Source: Ahaetulla prasina (taxonomy: Eukaryota; Chordata; Lepidosauria; Squamata; Colubridae). Taken from it: DNA of 64,000 nucleotides. Position numbers and translations under genes: made by a program. The stretch covers positions 16,433,821 through 16,497,820 of the forward strand of contig NC_080548.1 in the NCBI RefSeq assembly GCF_028640845.1, given 5' to 3'. The notes beneath the pieces were generated by a model. The model saw only the letters and a list, made by a program, of their open reading frames with translations, ran no database searches and had not been told where the DNA came from. Of this stretch, positions 21,856 to 32,278 are shown one piece after another (position 1 is the first letter of the stretch; each line of letters starts with the position of its first letter).

Positions 21856-22655
21856 ATTTATTTTATTTTATTTTATTTGTCAAGAACCTATTAGGTAATA
21901 TATATATAAGCATGAATTGCTTATAAGTATACGCATGAACATAAAATAAATACGAATAGAGGAAACATTAGGAGCGGGACAGTAGGCACGCTGGTGCTCT
22001 TATGCACGCCCCTTACAGACCTCTTAGGAATGGGGTGAGGTCGACAGTAGACAGTCTTTGGTTAAAGTTTTGGGGATTTTGGGATGAAACCACAGAGTCA
22101 GGGAGTGCATTCCAGGCATTGACCACTCTGTTGCTGAAATCATATTTCCTGCAATCAAGTTTGGAGCAGTTCACTTTAAGTTTGTATCTGTTGTGTGCTC
22201 GTGTATTGTTGTGGTTGAAGCTGAAGTAGTCATTGACAGTTAGGACATTGTAGCAGATGATTTTATGAGCTATGCTTAAGTCATGCCGAAGGCGACGTAG
22301 TTCTAAATTTTCTAAGCCCAAAATTTCAAGTCTGGTGGCATAAGGTATTTTGTTGCGAGCGGAGGAGTGGAGAACTCTTCTTGTGAAACATTTCTGGACA
22401 CATTCAATTGTATTAATGTCCGATATGTAGTGTGGGTTCCAGACAGCTGAGCTGTATTCGAGAATTGGTCTAGCAAATGTTTTGTATGCTCTGGTTAGTC
22501 GTGTGATATTACCGGAGAAGAAGCTACGGAGAAGATTAGGTTTACAACTCTTAATGCCTTTTTGGCAATGTTGTTACAGTGGGCTTTGGCACTTAGATCA
22601 TTAGATATGAGTACTCCAAGGTCCTTGACAGAGTGAGTGAATGAGGTATTCTCAT
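21856..22655 (-). mobile_element. Non-LTR LINE 3' part (CR1/L3-like), coding the RT C-terminus
   Basis: The minus-strand frame at 22013-22321 reads LRRLRHDLSIAHKIICYNVL...SFNHNNTRAHNRYKLKVNCSK...NRVVNAWNALPDSVV, typical of the domain after the RT of non-LTR retrotransposons. Further upstream, in broken frames, is a KDLGVLIS-type motif near 22600-22630. Ends at an ATTTT-rich tail near 21856-21880. Clade assignment uncertain. Confidence 0.7.
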
Positions 22656-22707
22656 AACACTTTTTTACCAGCAGAATTCAGTCCCATATACGAAGATTCA
22701 TCTACAA

Positions 22708-23049
22708 CAGGGGTGATCAAACTCAAAGCCCGGGGGCCGATCCAGCCTGTGGGGTGCTTAGATCTGGCCCACAGGGCTGCCCTGGAAACAGCAAAGGACC
22801 GGCCTGTGGTGCCTGTGCCATAGAAATTAGAGCACCGTTTTCGCTGGCAGAGGGCTGCAGGAAGCCATTGCAACTGAAAACGGAGCTCAGGAGCCCACTT
22901 TCGCTGGCAGAACGCTTGGGCCTCAATAGGCGCCACGACATAAGTGACGTCAAGCTGACCATGCCCACTCTGGCCATGCCCCCCCGCCCCCTCCGAGGTC
23001 AAACACAACCCTGATGTGGCCCTCAATGAAATTGAGTTTGACTCCCCTG
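22708..23049. mobile_element. hAT-like element (GGGGTGATCAAACTC family)
   Basis: CAGGGGTGATCAAACTCAAA start and AGTTTGACTCCCCTG end. Flanks ATCTACAA (22700-22707) and TTCTACAA (23050-23057) match 7/8. Antisense relative of the interrupted copy at 62819-63706. Confidence 0.75.
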
Positions 23050-23063
23050 TTCTACAACATTAA

Positions 23064-23221
23064 CCATAATGCTTTTTAAGTCAGGGGAGGTGGAAAATTA
23101 TATGGCCCCTTCACAACCTGTGGACTTCAACTCCCAGAATTCCTAAGCCCGCCATGCTGGCTCAGGAATTATGGAAGCTGAAGTCCACAAGTCATAAAGG
23201 AACCACGGTTGCCCACCCTGG
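23064..23221. mobile_element. Decayed palindromic MITE
   Basis: CTGTGGACTTCAACTCCCAG and its inverted counterpart GAAGTCCACAAGTCATAAAG with several changes. Boundaries approximate. Confidence 0.45.
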
Positions 23222-23484
23222 TTTTAACCTTTCTTTGCAATCAGCTAAACCAGAAAACTCTCCTGGTACTCTGGGAATGTTAATGAAAACCAAGTCTGCA
23301 TCGTGTTTATTCCTTTAATATACATTATCTTAATGTGGATATTGCCTCTACCAACCACACGGGAAAGGAAGTTTCTTAAGCTTAAGGGTACATAAGACTC
23401 CTTGCATTGCTAAATTACACGCTTAGAACACGCACAAACCTGGGCATGACTACCTCACTATCTCAATTCAGAGAGTCTTTAAGT

Positions 23485-23748
23485 CAGGGGTGTCCAAACT
23501 TGGAAACTTTAAGACTTGTGGACTTCAACTCCCAGAATTCCTCAGCGAGCTTTGCTGGCTGAGGAATTCTGGGTGTTGAAGTCCACAAGTCTTAAAGTTG
23601 CCCAGGTTGGAGACAGAGCTGGCTGAGGAATTCTGGGAACTGAAGTCCACAAGTCTTAAAGTTGCCCAGGTTGGAGACAGAGCTGGCTGAGGAATTCTGG
23701 GAGTTGAAGTCCACAAGTCTTAAAAGTTGCCAAGTTTGGACACCCCTG
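23485..23748. mobile_element. Palindromic hAT-like MITE with tandemly repeated right arm
   Basis: Left arm once, then three right arms in tandem; each is about 64-66 bp, with the junction GGTTGGAGACAGAGCTGGCTG at two sites. Outer ends CAGGGGTGTCC and GGACACCCCTG and flanks CTTTAAGT / CTCTAAGT (7/8) bound the whole, so the arm duplication is internal to one insertion. Similar to 58162-58540. Confidence 0.8.
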
Positions 23749-23756
23749 CTCTAAGT

Positions 23757-24589
23757 GCTCAAATCCTTCAACTTTACTCAGCAGGATACTCCTAAACATA
23801 CCAGGCAAGTTTCTACCACAACCTCCCGTTTTGCTGGTAAGAGAGCAGAAGAAACTCGACTGCAAATCCCGAGCAACCCGAATGAATCCTCCGCACCAAC
23901 TCAACAAAGGATAATCTGGGGCAAGCCTCCTCTTGCCTGAGGGTGGAAAAGCCTTCATGCCAACCGGTGTGACCTGGAAGGGGCCCAACTAATAGTCAAA
24001 GAAAAATGGGAGCATTGTAACCACACAGTCGCCACTGTTGAGGCCAGCCTGACCAAGGATAGATACCCCAGCTGTGCACTCCTCCACCAAGACCTGGTGG
24101 CATTCCTAAAAGCCAAACTGCGGAACCCCTAACCAAGATTTGAGGGGTGGGGGGTTGACAAGCAGGGCCTGGGGACAGCCATAGGAGTCATGCCATCATC
24201 CCTGCCCCCTCCATGGAAATCTGAGGTGGGCCTAAAGGAACAATCGCCGCCCGTTCCTTGCAGCAGCAGCCTCTCCTGTTTCAGGCAGAGTTCCCAGGAG
24301 AGGCAGGCTGGGCTTTTGTTTGGGAACTGGAGAATGGGCCAGAGAGAAATACAAGGTCTGTGCCAGTGCTTGGGTTTCATTCTGGTGGAATGCAGGGGAG
24401 AGCAAAGAAGTGGGGGGGGGGAGGAGAGAGGAGGGAGAGAAAAAGACACCCTAACACAAGGCTTTGAGGGGACCAGCCAGGATGTTAGAGAAGTGGAGGT
24501 TTTGAGCAATTAAAGTTACAGGAGGAAAGGTGGTTCCGTAGAGACGTTGTCCCTTTTTTTTTTAAAGCGCAGGTCAAACAAGTAACAGA
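23757..24589. other. Unique sequence, nothing recognised
   Basis: Non-repetitive DNA with a G/A-rich patch at 24410-24445. No exon assigned. Confidence 0.35.
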
Positions 24590-24731
24590 AACAGAGTTGG
24601 AAGGGGCCTTGGAGGTCATCTAGTCCAACCCCCCCCCCGCTCACGCAGGAGACCTGTACTAGGGATTCGAACCGCCAAACTTCCGACCTTTCTGATCGAC
24701 AAGCTCAGTGTTGTAGCCACTTGAGCCATCT
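24590..24731 (-). mobile_element. Chimeric SINE: tRNA-like head joined to a CR1 3' tail
   Basis: On the minus strand: A box TGGCTCAAGTGG (24717-24728) and a perfect B box GGTTCGAATCC (24663-24673) 55 bases apart, then directly the CR1 3' UTR (GGTTGGACTAGATGACCTCC, CTTCCAACTCTG). The internal SINE body present at 23-192 is missing. The CR1 tail would let CR1 reverse transcriptase mobilise it. Confidence 0.75.
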
Positions 24732-24809
24732 GGTCAGGTGACTGAAAGAGACCTATGTTTGCACAGGCTGAACAGAATTATGATTTTTTTGGACGCATCC
24801 GCATAGTGG

Positions 24810-24934
24810 GTAGTCCTCGACTTATGACCCAATCAAGCCCCGAATTTCTGTTCTTAAGTGAGACATTTGTTATAAGCGAGTTTTGCCCATGTTATGACCT
24901 TTTTTGCCGATTATATGCCGATTTTTGGGGATAA
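24810..24934. mobile_element. Mariner-like MITE, 5' fragment
   Basis: GGGTAGTCCTCGACTTATGA start and the usual TTCTGTTCTTAAGTGAGAC body, cut off by an L2 3' end. Confidence 0.6.
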
Positions 24935-25172
24935 AATTTATCCCCAAAACTTAAAACTTATTTATTTCATATGGCTGGACTAGCCTGATTTTTATTTTTA
25001 TTGGATGGGTTTTTAAAATTGTGTTATTTTACAGGGGAGTATGTTTTTTAACGTTTTGGGCATTTAAATTAGTTTTTTAAGGGTTGTTTTTAAATTATTG
25101 TGTGTATTTATATTTTATCTGCCTGTTCACCGCCCTGAGTCCTTCGGGAGAAGGGCGGTATACAAATTAAAA
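24935..25172 (+). mobile_element. L2-clade LINE 3' UTR
   Basis: T-rich 3' UTR ending TTCACCGCCCTGAGTCCTTC and GGGCGGTATACAAATTAAA. Continues into (ATT)n. Confidence 0.7.

Positions 25173-25251
<79 letters not shown>
25173..25251. repeat. (ATT)n microsatellite at an L2 tail
   Basis: About 26 ATT units directly attached to the L2 end. Confidence 0.95.
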
Positions 25252-25252
<1 letters not shown>

Positions 25253-25401
25253 GAGCATTGCCTTATCAATAAGCCAGCCCCTTTCTTTAATGAACACCCA
25301 GTTCTCTCATGATGTGTAATATTGTCTATGGTATTTATTAGATATTAATCCTGCCTTTATTATTTTTTATACATAATTCAAGGTGATGAATATGCCTAAT
25401 A

Positions 25402-25795
25402 CAGTAGTCCTCGATTTATGACCACAAGCGAGACCACAATTTCTGCTGCTAAGTGAGACCGTTGTTGAGTTTTGCTCCATTTTATGACCTTTCTTGCCAC
25501 AGTTTTTAAGTGAATCACTGCAATTGTTAAGTTAGTAACACGGTTGTTCAGTGTATCTGGTTTTCCCATTCTCTTTGCTTGTCAGGAGGTTGCAAAAAGT
25601 GATCCTACGACCCCCGGGACTCTGCAACCATCATAAATATGAGTCAGTTGTCCAACATCTGAATTTTGATTGCAGGAGCATGGGGATGCTGCAATGGTTC
25701 TAAGTGTGAAAAACAGTCATAGGTCACTTTTTTCCAGGGCTGTTGTGACTTGGAATGGTCAGTAAAGAAATTGTTGTTAAGTCAGGGATTAGCTG
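25402..25795. mobile_element. Mariner-like MITE with TA target sites
   Basis: CAGTAGTCCTCGATTTATGA start preceded by TA (25400-25401) and GTCAGGGATTAGCTG end followed by TA (25796-25797). An uninterrupted 394-bp copy that best shows the family's ends. Confidence 0.8.
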
Positions 25796-26274
25796 TATTT
25801 GGCACAAATTTATACTCCCAGGGAAGTTGCGAAGGGCAGATTTCAGAAGGATGATTAGCCGATTGCAAAACATATAAGGATGGGTGTCGTTAGCCTAATT
25901 TCCCAATGCCTCTTGGCAAAACACCTTAGAAACGTTTCATGCCACTCTCCATGCCCAGTCACCATCTCTACAACACTCGCCAACAACAATGATGATGAAA
26001 GCCTTTTTATAACACGCTGACTGCTTCAGGTGTGTGCAGATGCCTAAAATACAGACCAAGCTGGCAACACTGAAGAGAAAGCCAGTTTCTGTAGTAAGAA
26101 ACCACGTTCATTTCCTATGGCACATCCTTGACTTACAGTCCATTTATTCAGTGATGGTTTGAACTTACAATTCAAGTGACTTACCACCATTTTTCACATT
26201 TACCTATCAGTCCCAGCATCCCTACAGTTGTGGGGTGAAAATTTGGGTGCTGGGCAACAGGCATGTATTTAGGA

Positions 26275-26898
26275 CAGGGGTGCTATTCAGCAGGTTCGGA
26301 TGGGTTCTAGACAGTGGTGGGATTCAAATAATTTAACAACCAGTTGTCTGTCCTAATGACCAGCTGGGTAGGCGTGGCTCAGTGGTCATGTGACCGAGTG
26401 GGCGTGGCCAACTAATGTCACTCACATCAATGGGTGCTTCACCTTAGTTGTTACAATGTACTAAGGGTTAACTGGAGAGGCGGTTTCTGTAAGCAGGGCA
26501 ATAAAGATTAGGCTAGAAACACCACCAGAATGTTTCCTTCCTGCCTTCCTTACAGGATTAGCCCTGTAAAGTGGAAAAAAACAAAATAAGATTTCTTCCA
26601 ACAACTGGTTCTCTGAACTGCTTCGAAAGTTAACAACCGGTTCTCCCGAATAGGTGCGAACCGGCTGAATCCCACCACTGGTTCTAGAGAACCGGTAGCG
26701 GAAATTCGGAGAACCAGCAAATACCACCTCTGGCTGGTCCCAGAGTGGGGTGGGAATGGAGATTTTGCAGTATTTTTCCCTTGGAGTGGGGAGGGAATGG
26801 GGATTTTGCAGTATCCTTCCCCTGCCACTTCCACCAAGCCACGCCCACCAAGCCACGCCCACAGAACCGGCAGTAAAAAAAATTGAATTCCACCACTG
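26275..26898. mobile_element. hAT-like element (outer), inserted in the MITE
   Basis: CAGGGGTGCTATTC start and GAATTCCACCACTG end. Flanks ATTTAGGA (26267-26274) and GTTTAGGA (26899-26906) match 7/8. Carries the CCACGCCCACCAAGCCACGCC block common to this family. Confidence 0.8.
26312..26680. mobile_element. hAT-like element (inner), inserted in another hAT-like element
   Basis: CAGTGGTGGGATTCAAATAA start and GCTGAATCCCACCACTG end. Perfect duplication GTTCTAGA at 26304-26311 and 26681-26688. The interior (TTCTGTAAGCAGGGCAATAA...) differs from the outer family. Confidence 0.88.
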
Positions 26899-27254
26899 GT
26901 TTAGGACCCTTGCAGCATTCGGGGTGGGGGTGGGGGAGGGCATCATGTGATCACCATTTGCAACCTTCTCAGCTAACTTCTGACAAAGTCAACTCAAGAA
27001 GCAGGGTTGCAAGGCGGAGGGAGGGCGATGGCGAAAACAACAGGGGAAACATAGCAACTCACTTAAGTCTGTTATTTTTTTTTTTAATGTATTGACAGTA
27101 TTTATTTATTTAAACCATATAAGAGGTAGACTTTGACTTACAATAGTTCATTTAGTGACCCTCCAAGGTTACAACAGTGCTGAAAAAAAGGACTTATGGC
27201 CATTTTTCGTACTTACGATCATTGCAGCATCCCCGTGGTCACATGATTTACATC

Positions 27255-27727
27255 GCACAACATGGCATAGGGCTCCATGGCATAGGGCCGGGTTACTTAC
27301 GGGACCGCCTGCTGCTACCGAATACCTCTCACCGACCCGTGCGCTCTCACAGAGAGGGACTCCTCAGGGTGCCGTCAGCGAGGCAATGTCGTCTGGCGAC
27401 GCCCAGGGGAAGGGCCTTCTCTGTGGGGGCTCCCGCCCTCTGGAACGAACTCCCCCCAGGACTTCGTCAACTTCCGGACCTCCGAACCTTTCGCCGCAAG
27501 CTTAAAACTCACTTATTCATCTGCGCTGGACTGGGTTAGTTTTTTAAGTCTATGGGTTTTTAATGGGTTTTTATTTTAAATTTTTAATTGTGGCCAATTT
27601 AATAAGTTTTTTAATTGTATTTTAATTGTATTTATTGTGTATTGTGTATTTTTTACCTGGCTGTGAACCGCCCTGAGTCCTTCGGGAGAAGGGCGGTATA
27701 CAAATTTAAATAATAAATAAATAAATA
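27255..27727 (+). mobile_element. L2-clade LINE 3' end, young copy
   Basis: The plus frame through 27539 reads PGYLRDRLLLPNTSHRPVRS, EGLLRVPSARQCRLATPRGR, AFSVGAPALWNELPPGLRQL, matching the C-terminus at 32.0-32.3 kb, then the 3' UTR and GTGAACCGCCCTGAGTCCTT. Open reading frame retained, so relatively recent. Confidence 0.85.
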
Positions 27728-27978
27728 AAATTCGGATGCTTGACAACCGGTTCATATTTACGACGGTTGCAGCGTCCCGGGGGTGTGTGTGTGTGTGTGT
27801 GTCACATGATCCCCTTTTACGACCTTCTGACAAGCGAAGTCAATGGGGAAAAGCCATATTCACTTAACAACCACGTTACTAATTTAACAACGGCAGTGAT
27901 TCACTTTGCAAGCGTGGCAAGAAAAGTCGTATAACGGGGCAAGACTCACTTAATGAATTTCTCACTCAGTGACATAAT

Positions 27979-28234
27979 TTTTTTTATTTATTTATTTATA
28001 TCCCGCCCTTCTCCGAAGACTCAGGGCGGCTTACAGTGTGTAAGGCAATAGTCTCATTCTATTTGTATATTTACAAAGTCAACTTATTGCCCCCCCCAAC
28101 AATCTGGGTCCTCATTTTACCTACCTTATAAAGGATGGAAGGCTGAGTCAACCTTGGGCCGGGCTTGAACCTGCAGTAATTGCAGGCTGCTGTGTTCTAA
28201 TAACAGGCTACTAACAGCCTGAGCTATTACGGCC
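27979..28234 (-). mobile_element. tRNA-derived SINE with L2-like tail
   Basis: Starts with TTATATCCCGCCCTTCTCCG (reverse of the L2-like tail), then CCAACAATCTGGGTCCTCAT and the SINE body. Same family as 14683 and 15980. Confidence 0.75.
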
Positions 28235-28277
28235 TAAATTCTGGCCTCAGCTGTGGTCATACGTTGAGGATCACCTA

Positions 28278-28911
28278 TACATAGCTGCCCATCTTAAGGA
28301 CAACTTTAAAACTTATATATACACCTGCCCATTCAACGTCCTCGTGCTGAACGCAACCTTAGGGCAGGGGTTGGCAAGAGACAGAAGTGGATTCCCTGGT
28401 TTCAATGCTACGAGAGGAGTGGCAGCAGCAGCAGCAATGATCTTTTTTCAAGGGTGGGGCGTCTGAGAAACTGCAGGGTTTGTGAATCTGCCCCACCTCT
28501 ATTTATCTCTCCACCCTGAACATTAGGAGACCTTGGTGTCTCTCAAGCCTCGGAGAACAAGGACATGATGGACAGACGGATAGATCTAAGGTTATTTCTG
28601 TCACCCTGGCGCTGGTTGACTTTGACATTCTTGGGGATGGATACGCTGGCGGCTGTAGAAAGGAGACAGCTCTCACTAACCGTAGGGCGGGGGGGGGGAA
28701 AAACCACCAAGATGATGACAGAAAGCACCTACACAAGGAAAGCCCCTGAGATGCAAAGTTAAGAAAGACAAGAGTCCCCAAGGGAAAATATTAAATATTG
28801 GCTCCACTAGGGTGTTGGGGAAGAGAGAAGGAGCAGGGCTCAGCGGCCACTGGAATTTTATCTTTGATCAGCCAAGGGGGGTTGCCAGCCATAGGAACAG
28901 GGCGGCCGGGC
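28278..28911. other. Unique sequence, nothing recognised
   Basis: Non-repetitive DNA with a G run at 28689-28698. No exon recognised. Confidence 0.35.
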
Positions 28912-29025
28912 GGTTATCTGCCAACGCAATGAGGGTGGAAACGTAGGAACGTTTCGCCTCCTTCAGTGCCACTAGGTGCCACTAGGTAGGTCTTTGAGAA
29001 AGACCTAACTAGTGTCCGACCAGCC
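28912..29025 (-). mobile_element. Inverted fragment of the adjacent L2 element
   Basis: Reverse complement of L2 positions 30477-30580 (the linker after the endonuclease domain), with a 10-bp tandem duplication (GTGCCACTAG twice). It lies just before the main L2 copy, in opposite orientation. Confidence 0.85.
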
Positions 29026-29055
29026 ATTTTCCTGCTGTTATTTATTTATCTTTGC

Positions 29056-30711
29056 ATGAAATACTCGCCTGCTGAACTTCTTCGATTGCGAGGTTCCCCC
29101 GCCTCGCAGGAATGGCCCTCCGTGTTATCGAGGGCCTGCCTTAACGAGGGGTCTTGGGACCTGGAGAGGTGGCATGCGATGAAGAAGAACCTCTGGGGAT
29201 TTGTAAATAGGTTTTTTAAAAAAAGGTCTTTTAAAGGTGGGGAGGGAAGAGACGGGTGGGGGGAAAAACCCGTCGGGGAGGGAATGTCCAGTCCCGGGGT
29301 TTGTTCATGGCGTTTCTTCATCTGGTCCGAGGGCGGGGGGGAGGGGTGTGTTCCAGGTGTTGAGGGCCGTTCCATCTGTACGGTAAGTGGGAGGGTCAGA
29401 TATGGCGGAAGCAAGGGGCCGTATCATTTTTTGGGAGCACGTGCTCGCTGTTTAAAAGCAATCACGTGCTCCGGCCCCTTAGTCCTTACCCGTTCCCCGG
29501 AAGGTCAAGATCCTCAGAGCCTGGGCCTCTGGTTGATGTTGTGCAATGCCCAGTCCGTGGTCAATAAGGCCCCCCTGATCTGCGATCTTATTCAGGGGGA
29601 GTCCATGGACTTTATGGGCATTACGGAGACCTGGCTGGGCACAGAAGGGGGTGTACCCCTGGTCGAACTGTGCCCTCCGGGATTCCGAGCATTCCATCAA
29701 CCGAGGGCCCAGGGTAGGGGTGGAGGGGTGGCGGTTGTGATGAGGGAAGGTCTGGAGCCGAGAGAGTCCACTGTGCCTCAGATAGCCGGTTGTGAATCCC
29801 TCCTTGTGAAGTGGGGCCATAGGAATCAGATGGGTCTGTTGATCGCGTACCTGGCTCCTTGCTGCGTGACTACAGCCCTGCCTGAGCTACTGGAGGTGCT
29901 TGCCGGAGTGGCGGTTGAGATTCCCAGACTTTTGGTCATGGGGGATTTCAACTTGCCATTGGCCGGCTTGTCATCAACGGTGGTCCAGGAGTTCCAGGCT
30001 TCCATGACGGCCATGGACCTGATTCAAGTAACTGATGGCCCTACACACACTGGGGGGTCCACACTGGACATGATTTATATCTCTGGACAGTGGTTTAATG
30101 ATCTGGTATTAGGAGATTTAGTGACGGAACCTGTGTCATGGTCAGATCATTTTCTCCTCCGCCTAGACTTTCAGACCGCCGCTTACCACCGCAGGGAGAC
30201 GGAACCAATGTGTTGGTTCCGTCCCAGGTGCCTGATGGACCCCGAGAGGTTCCTGACGGAGCTTGGGCCGTTCCCTGAGGATCTTGCCCATGGCACGACC
30301 GAAGAACTAGTTGCGGCCTGGGAACAGGCCACGGCTGGGGCTTTGGACCGTGTTGTGCCTTTGCGGCCTCTGACCCGGCGCAGATCTCAATTGGCTCCTT
30401 GGTTCTCTAAGGAGCTGAGAGAAATGAAACGCCGGAGAAGACGCCTAGAGAGTACCTGGAGGTCCAGCCGTTCCGAGGCTGATCAGACACTAGTTAGGTC
30501 TTTCTCGAAGACCTACCTAGTGGCACTGAGGGAGGCAAAATGTTTCTACGTTTCCACCCTCATTGCGTCGGCAGATAACCACTCCTACATCAGGAGGGGC
30601 GGGATGATCCCTTGCAGGGACGTGTCGAGGAGTTTAGTGGTTATCTATACGATAAAATCGCTCAGCTCCGGGATAGTTTGGACCAAAATTGTGATGATCC
30701 AGGTGAGATGA
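29056..30711 (+). pseudogene. L2 LINE ORF, endonuclease part
   Basis: Encodes an apurinic/apyrimidinic-type endonuclease that would nick target DNA for target-primed reverse transcription. The domain starts near residue 160. NAQS (164-167), TETW (190-193), GDFN (296-299) and SDH (363-365) are the catalytic motifs and all are present. A basic linker with RRRRRLESTWR follows near residues 454-464, and then REAKCFYVSTLIASADNHS. After about residue 515 (near 30590-30600) the frame is lost: the true continuation lies in the next frame, probably after a small deletion, so the last 30 or so residues are not L2 protein. The first 150 residues are not conserved and the true start is uncertain. Confidence 0.8.
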
Positions 30712-31670
30712 CGGAGACGCGTCTTGTCGATGTTGTTTGGGATGAGTTTGATTCTGTGGCTCTCGAGGACGTGGACAGGCTACTGGGGAGGTTACATGCC
30801 ACCACATGTTTACTGGACCCGTGTCCCTCCTGGCTGGTGCTGGCCACTCAGGAGGTGACACGAGGCTGGCTCCGGGGAATTATAAATGCTTCATTGTTGG
30901 AAGGGGTTTTCCCCGCCGCCTTGAAAGAGGCGGTGGTGAGACCACTCCTCAAGCCTTCCCTGGACCCAGCTATTTTGGGAAATTATCGTCCAGTCTCCAA
31001 CCTTCGCTTTGTGGCGAAGGTTGTAGAGAGTGTGTTGGCATGGCAGCTTCATCGGTACCTGGATGAAGCTGTCTATCTAGACCCGTTCCAGTCCAGCTTC
31101 CGGTCCGGTTATAGTACGGAGACAGCTTTGGTCGTGTTGGTGGATGACCTCTGGAGGGCCAGGGATAGGGGTTGTTCCTCTGCCCTGGTCATGTTAGATC
31201 TCTCAGCGGCTTTTGATACCATCGACCATGGTATCCTGCTGCACCGGTTGGAGAGTTTGGGAGTGGGAGGCACCGTTTATCGGTGGTTCTCCTCCTATCT
31301 CTCTGACCGGTCGCAGACAGTGTTGACAGGAGGGCAGAGATCGACCGCGAGGCGCCTTACTTGTGGGGTGCCTCAGGGGTCGATTCTCTCGCCTCTCCTG
31401 TTCAACATCTATATGAAGCCATTGGGCGAGGTCATCAGTGGCTTTGGGGTGAGTTACCAGCTGTACGCTGACGATACGCAGCTGTACTTTTCCACCCCGG
31501 GCCACCCCAACGAAGCTGTCGAAGTGCTATCCCGGTGCCTGGAAGCCGTACAGGTCTGGATGAGGAGAAACAGACTCAAGCTCAATCCCTCCAAGACGGA
31601 GTGGCTGTGGATGCCGGCACCCCGGTACAGTCAGCTGCAACCGCAGCTGACTGTTGGAGGCGAGTCATTG
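30612..31670 (+). pseudogene. L2 LINE ORF, reverse transcriptase part
   Basis: Encodes the non-LTR reverse transcriptase in a different frame from the endonuclease. Visible RT motifs (residues from the Met at 30612): LLKPSLDP (112-119) with NYRPVSNL, DPFQSSFRSGYSTETAL (157-173), MLDLSAAFDTIDH (194-206, catalytic Asp), GVPQGSILSPLLFNIY (252-267), YADDTQLY (285-292, catalytic Asp pair) and LNPSKTE (324-330). All key residues are intact. The frame continues open to 31889, but from about 31670 onward it is no longer L2 protein because of a one-base shift. Length and motif order fit the L2/CR1 group; the C-terminal half matches L2 rather than CR1. Confidence 0.85.
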
Positions 31671-32278
31671 CCCCAACAGAAAGGGTGCGCAACTTGGGGG
31701 TTCTCCTGGATGGACGGCTGTCGTTTGAAGACCATTTGGCGGCCATCTCCAGGAGAGCTTTTTACCAGGTCCGCCTGGTTCGCCAGTTGCGCCCCTTCCT
31801 TGACCGGGATGCCTTATGCACGGTCACTCACGCTCTTGTCACTTCTCGTCTGGATTATTGCAATGCTCTCTACATGGGGCTACCCCTGATGTGCACTCGG
31901 AGGCCTCAGTTAGTTCAGAATGCAGCTGCGCGGGTGATTGAGGGAGCCACACGTTGCTCTCGTGTAACACCGCTCCTGCGCAGTCTGCACTGGCTGCCTG
32001 TGGTCTTTCGGGTGCGCTTCAGGGTGTTGGTTACCACCTTTAAAGCGCTCCATGGCTTAGGGCCCGGGTACTTACGGGACCGCCTGCTGTTACCTTATGC
32101 CTCCCACCGACCCGAACGCTCCCACAGAGAGGGTCTTCTCAGGGTGCCGTCCGCCAAGCAATGTCGGCTGGCGGCCCCCAGGGGAAGGGCCTTCTCTGTT
32201 GGAGCACCTACCCTCTGGAACGAACTTCCCCCTGGTTTGCATCAATTACTTGACCTTCGGGCTTTCGCCGTGAATTGA
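31670..32278 (+). pseudogene. L2 LINE ORF, C-terminal domain
   Basis: Third frame segment: RNLGVLLDGRLSFEDHLAAI, FYQVRLVRQLRPFL, ALVTSRLDYCNALYMGLPL, LHWLPVVFRVRFRVLVTTFK, ALHGLGPGYLRDRLLLP, APTLWNELPPGL. This is the characteristic L2 C-terminal region after the RT. The upstream part of this open frame (31535-31665) is a shadow of the RT frame. Ends at a stop at 32276-32278; the terminal FRREL-type residues appear altered. Confidence 0.8.

Larger units (their letters stand above)
26130..27070. mobile_element. Mariner-like MITE hosting a two-level hAT nest
   Basis: CATCCTTGACTTACAGTCC start; the body resumes at about 26907 with TTGCAGCATTC, CATGTGATCACCATTTGCAACC and GACAAAGTCAACTC. The right end is degraded and approximate. 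Confidence 0.6.
27126..28277. mobile_element. Mariner-like MITE hosting an L2 fragment and a SINE
   Basis: GGTAGACTTTGACTTACAAT start and CATACGTTGAGGATCACC end. The body is split by L2 at about 27255-27727 and by a minus-strand SINE at 27979-28234. Confidence 0.7.

Noticed and set aside
24663..24728. Possible functional tRNA gene (A and B boxes)
   Set aside because: The acceptor stem does not close and the sequence runs into a CR1 tail, so it is a SINE rather than a tRNA gene.
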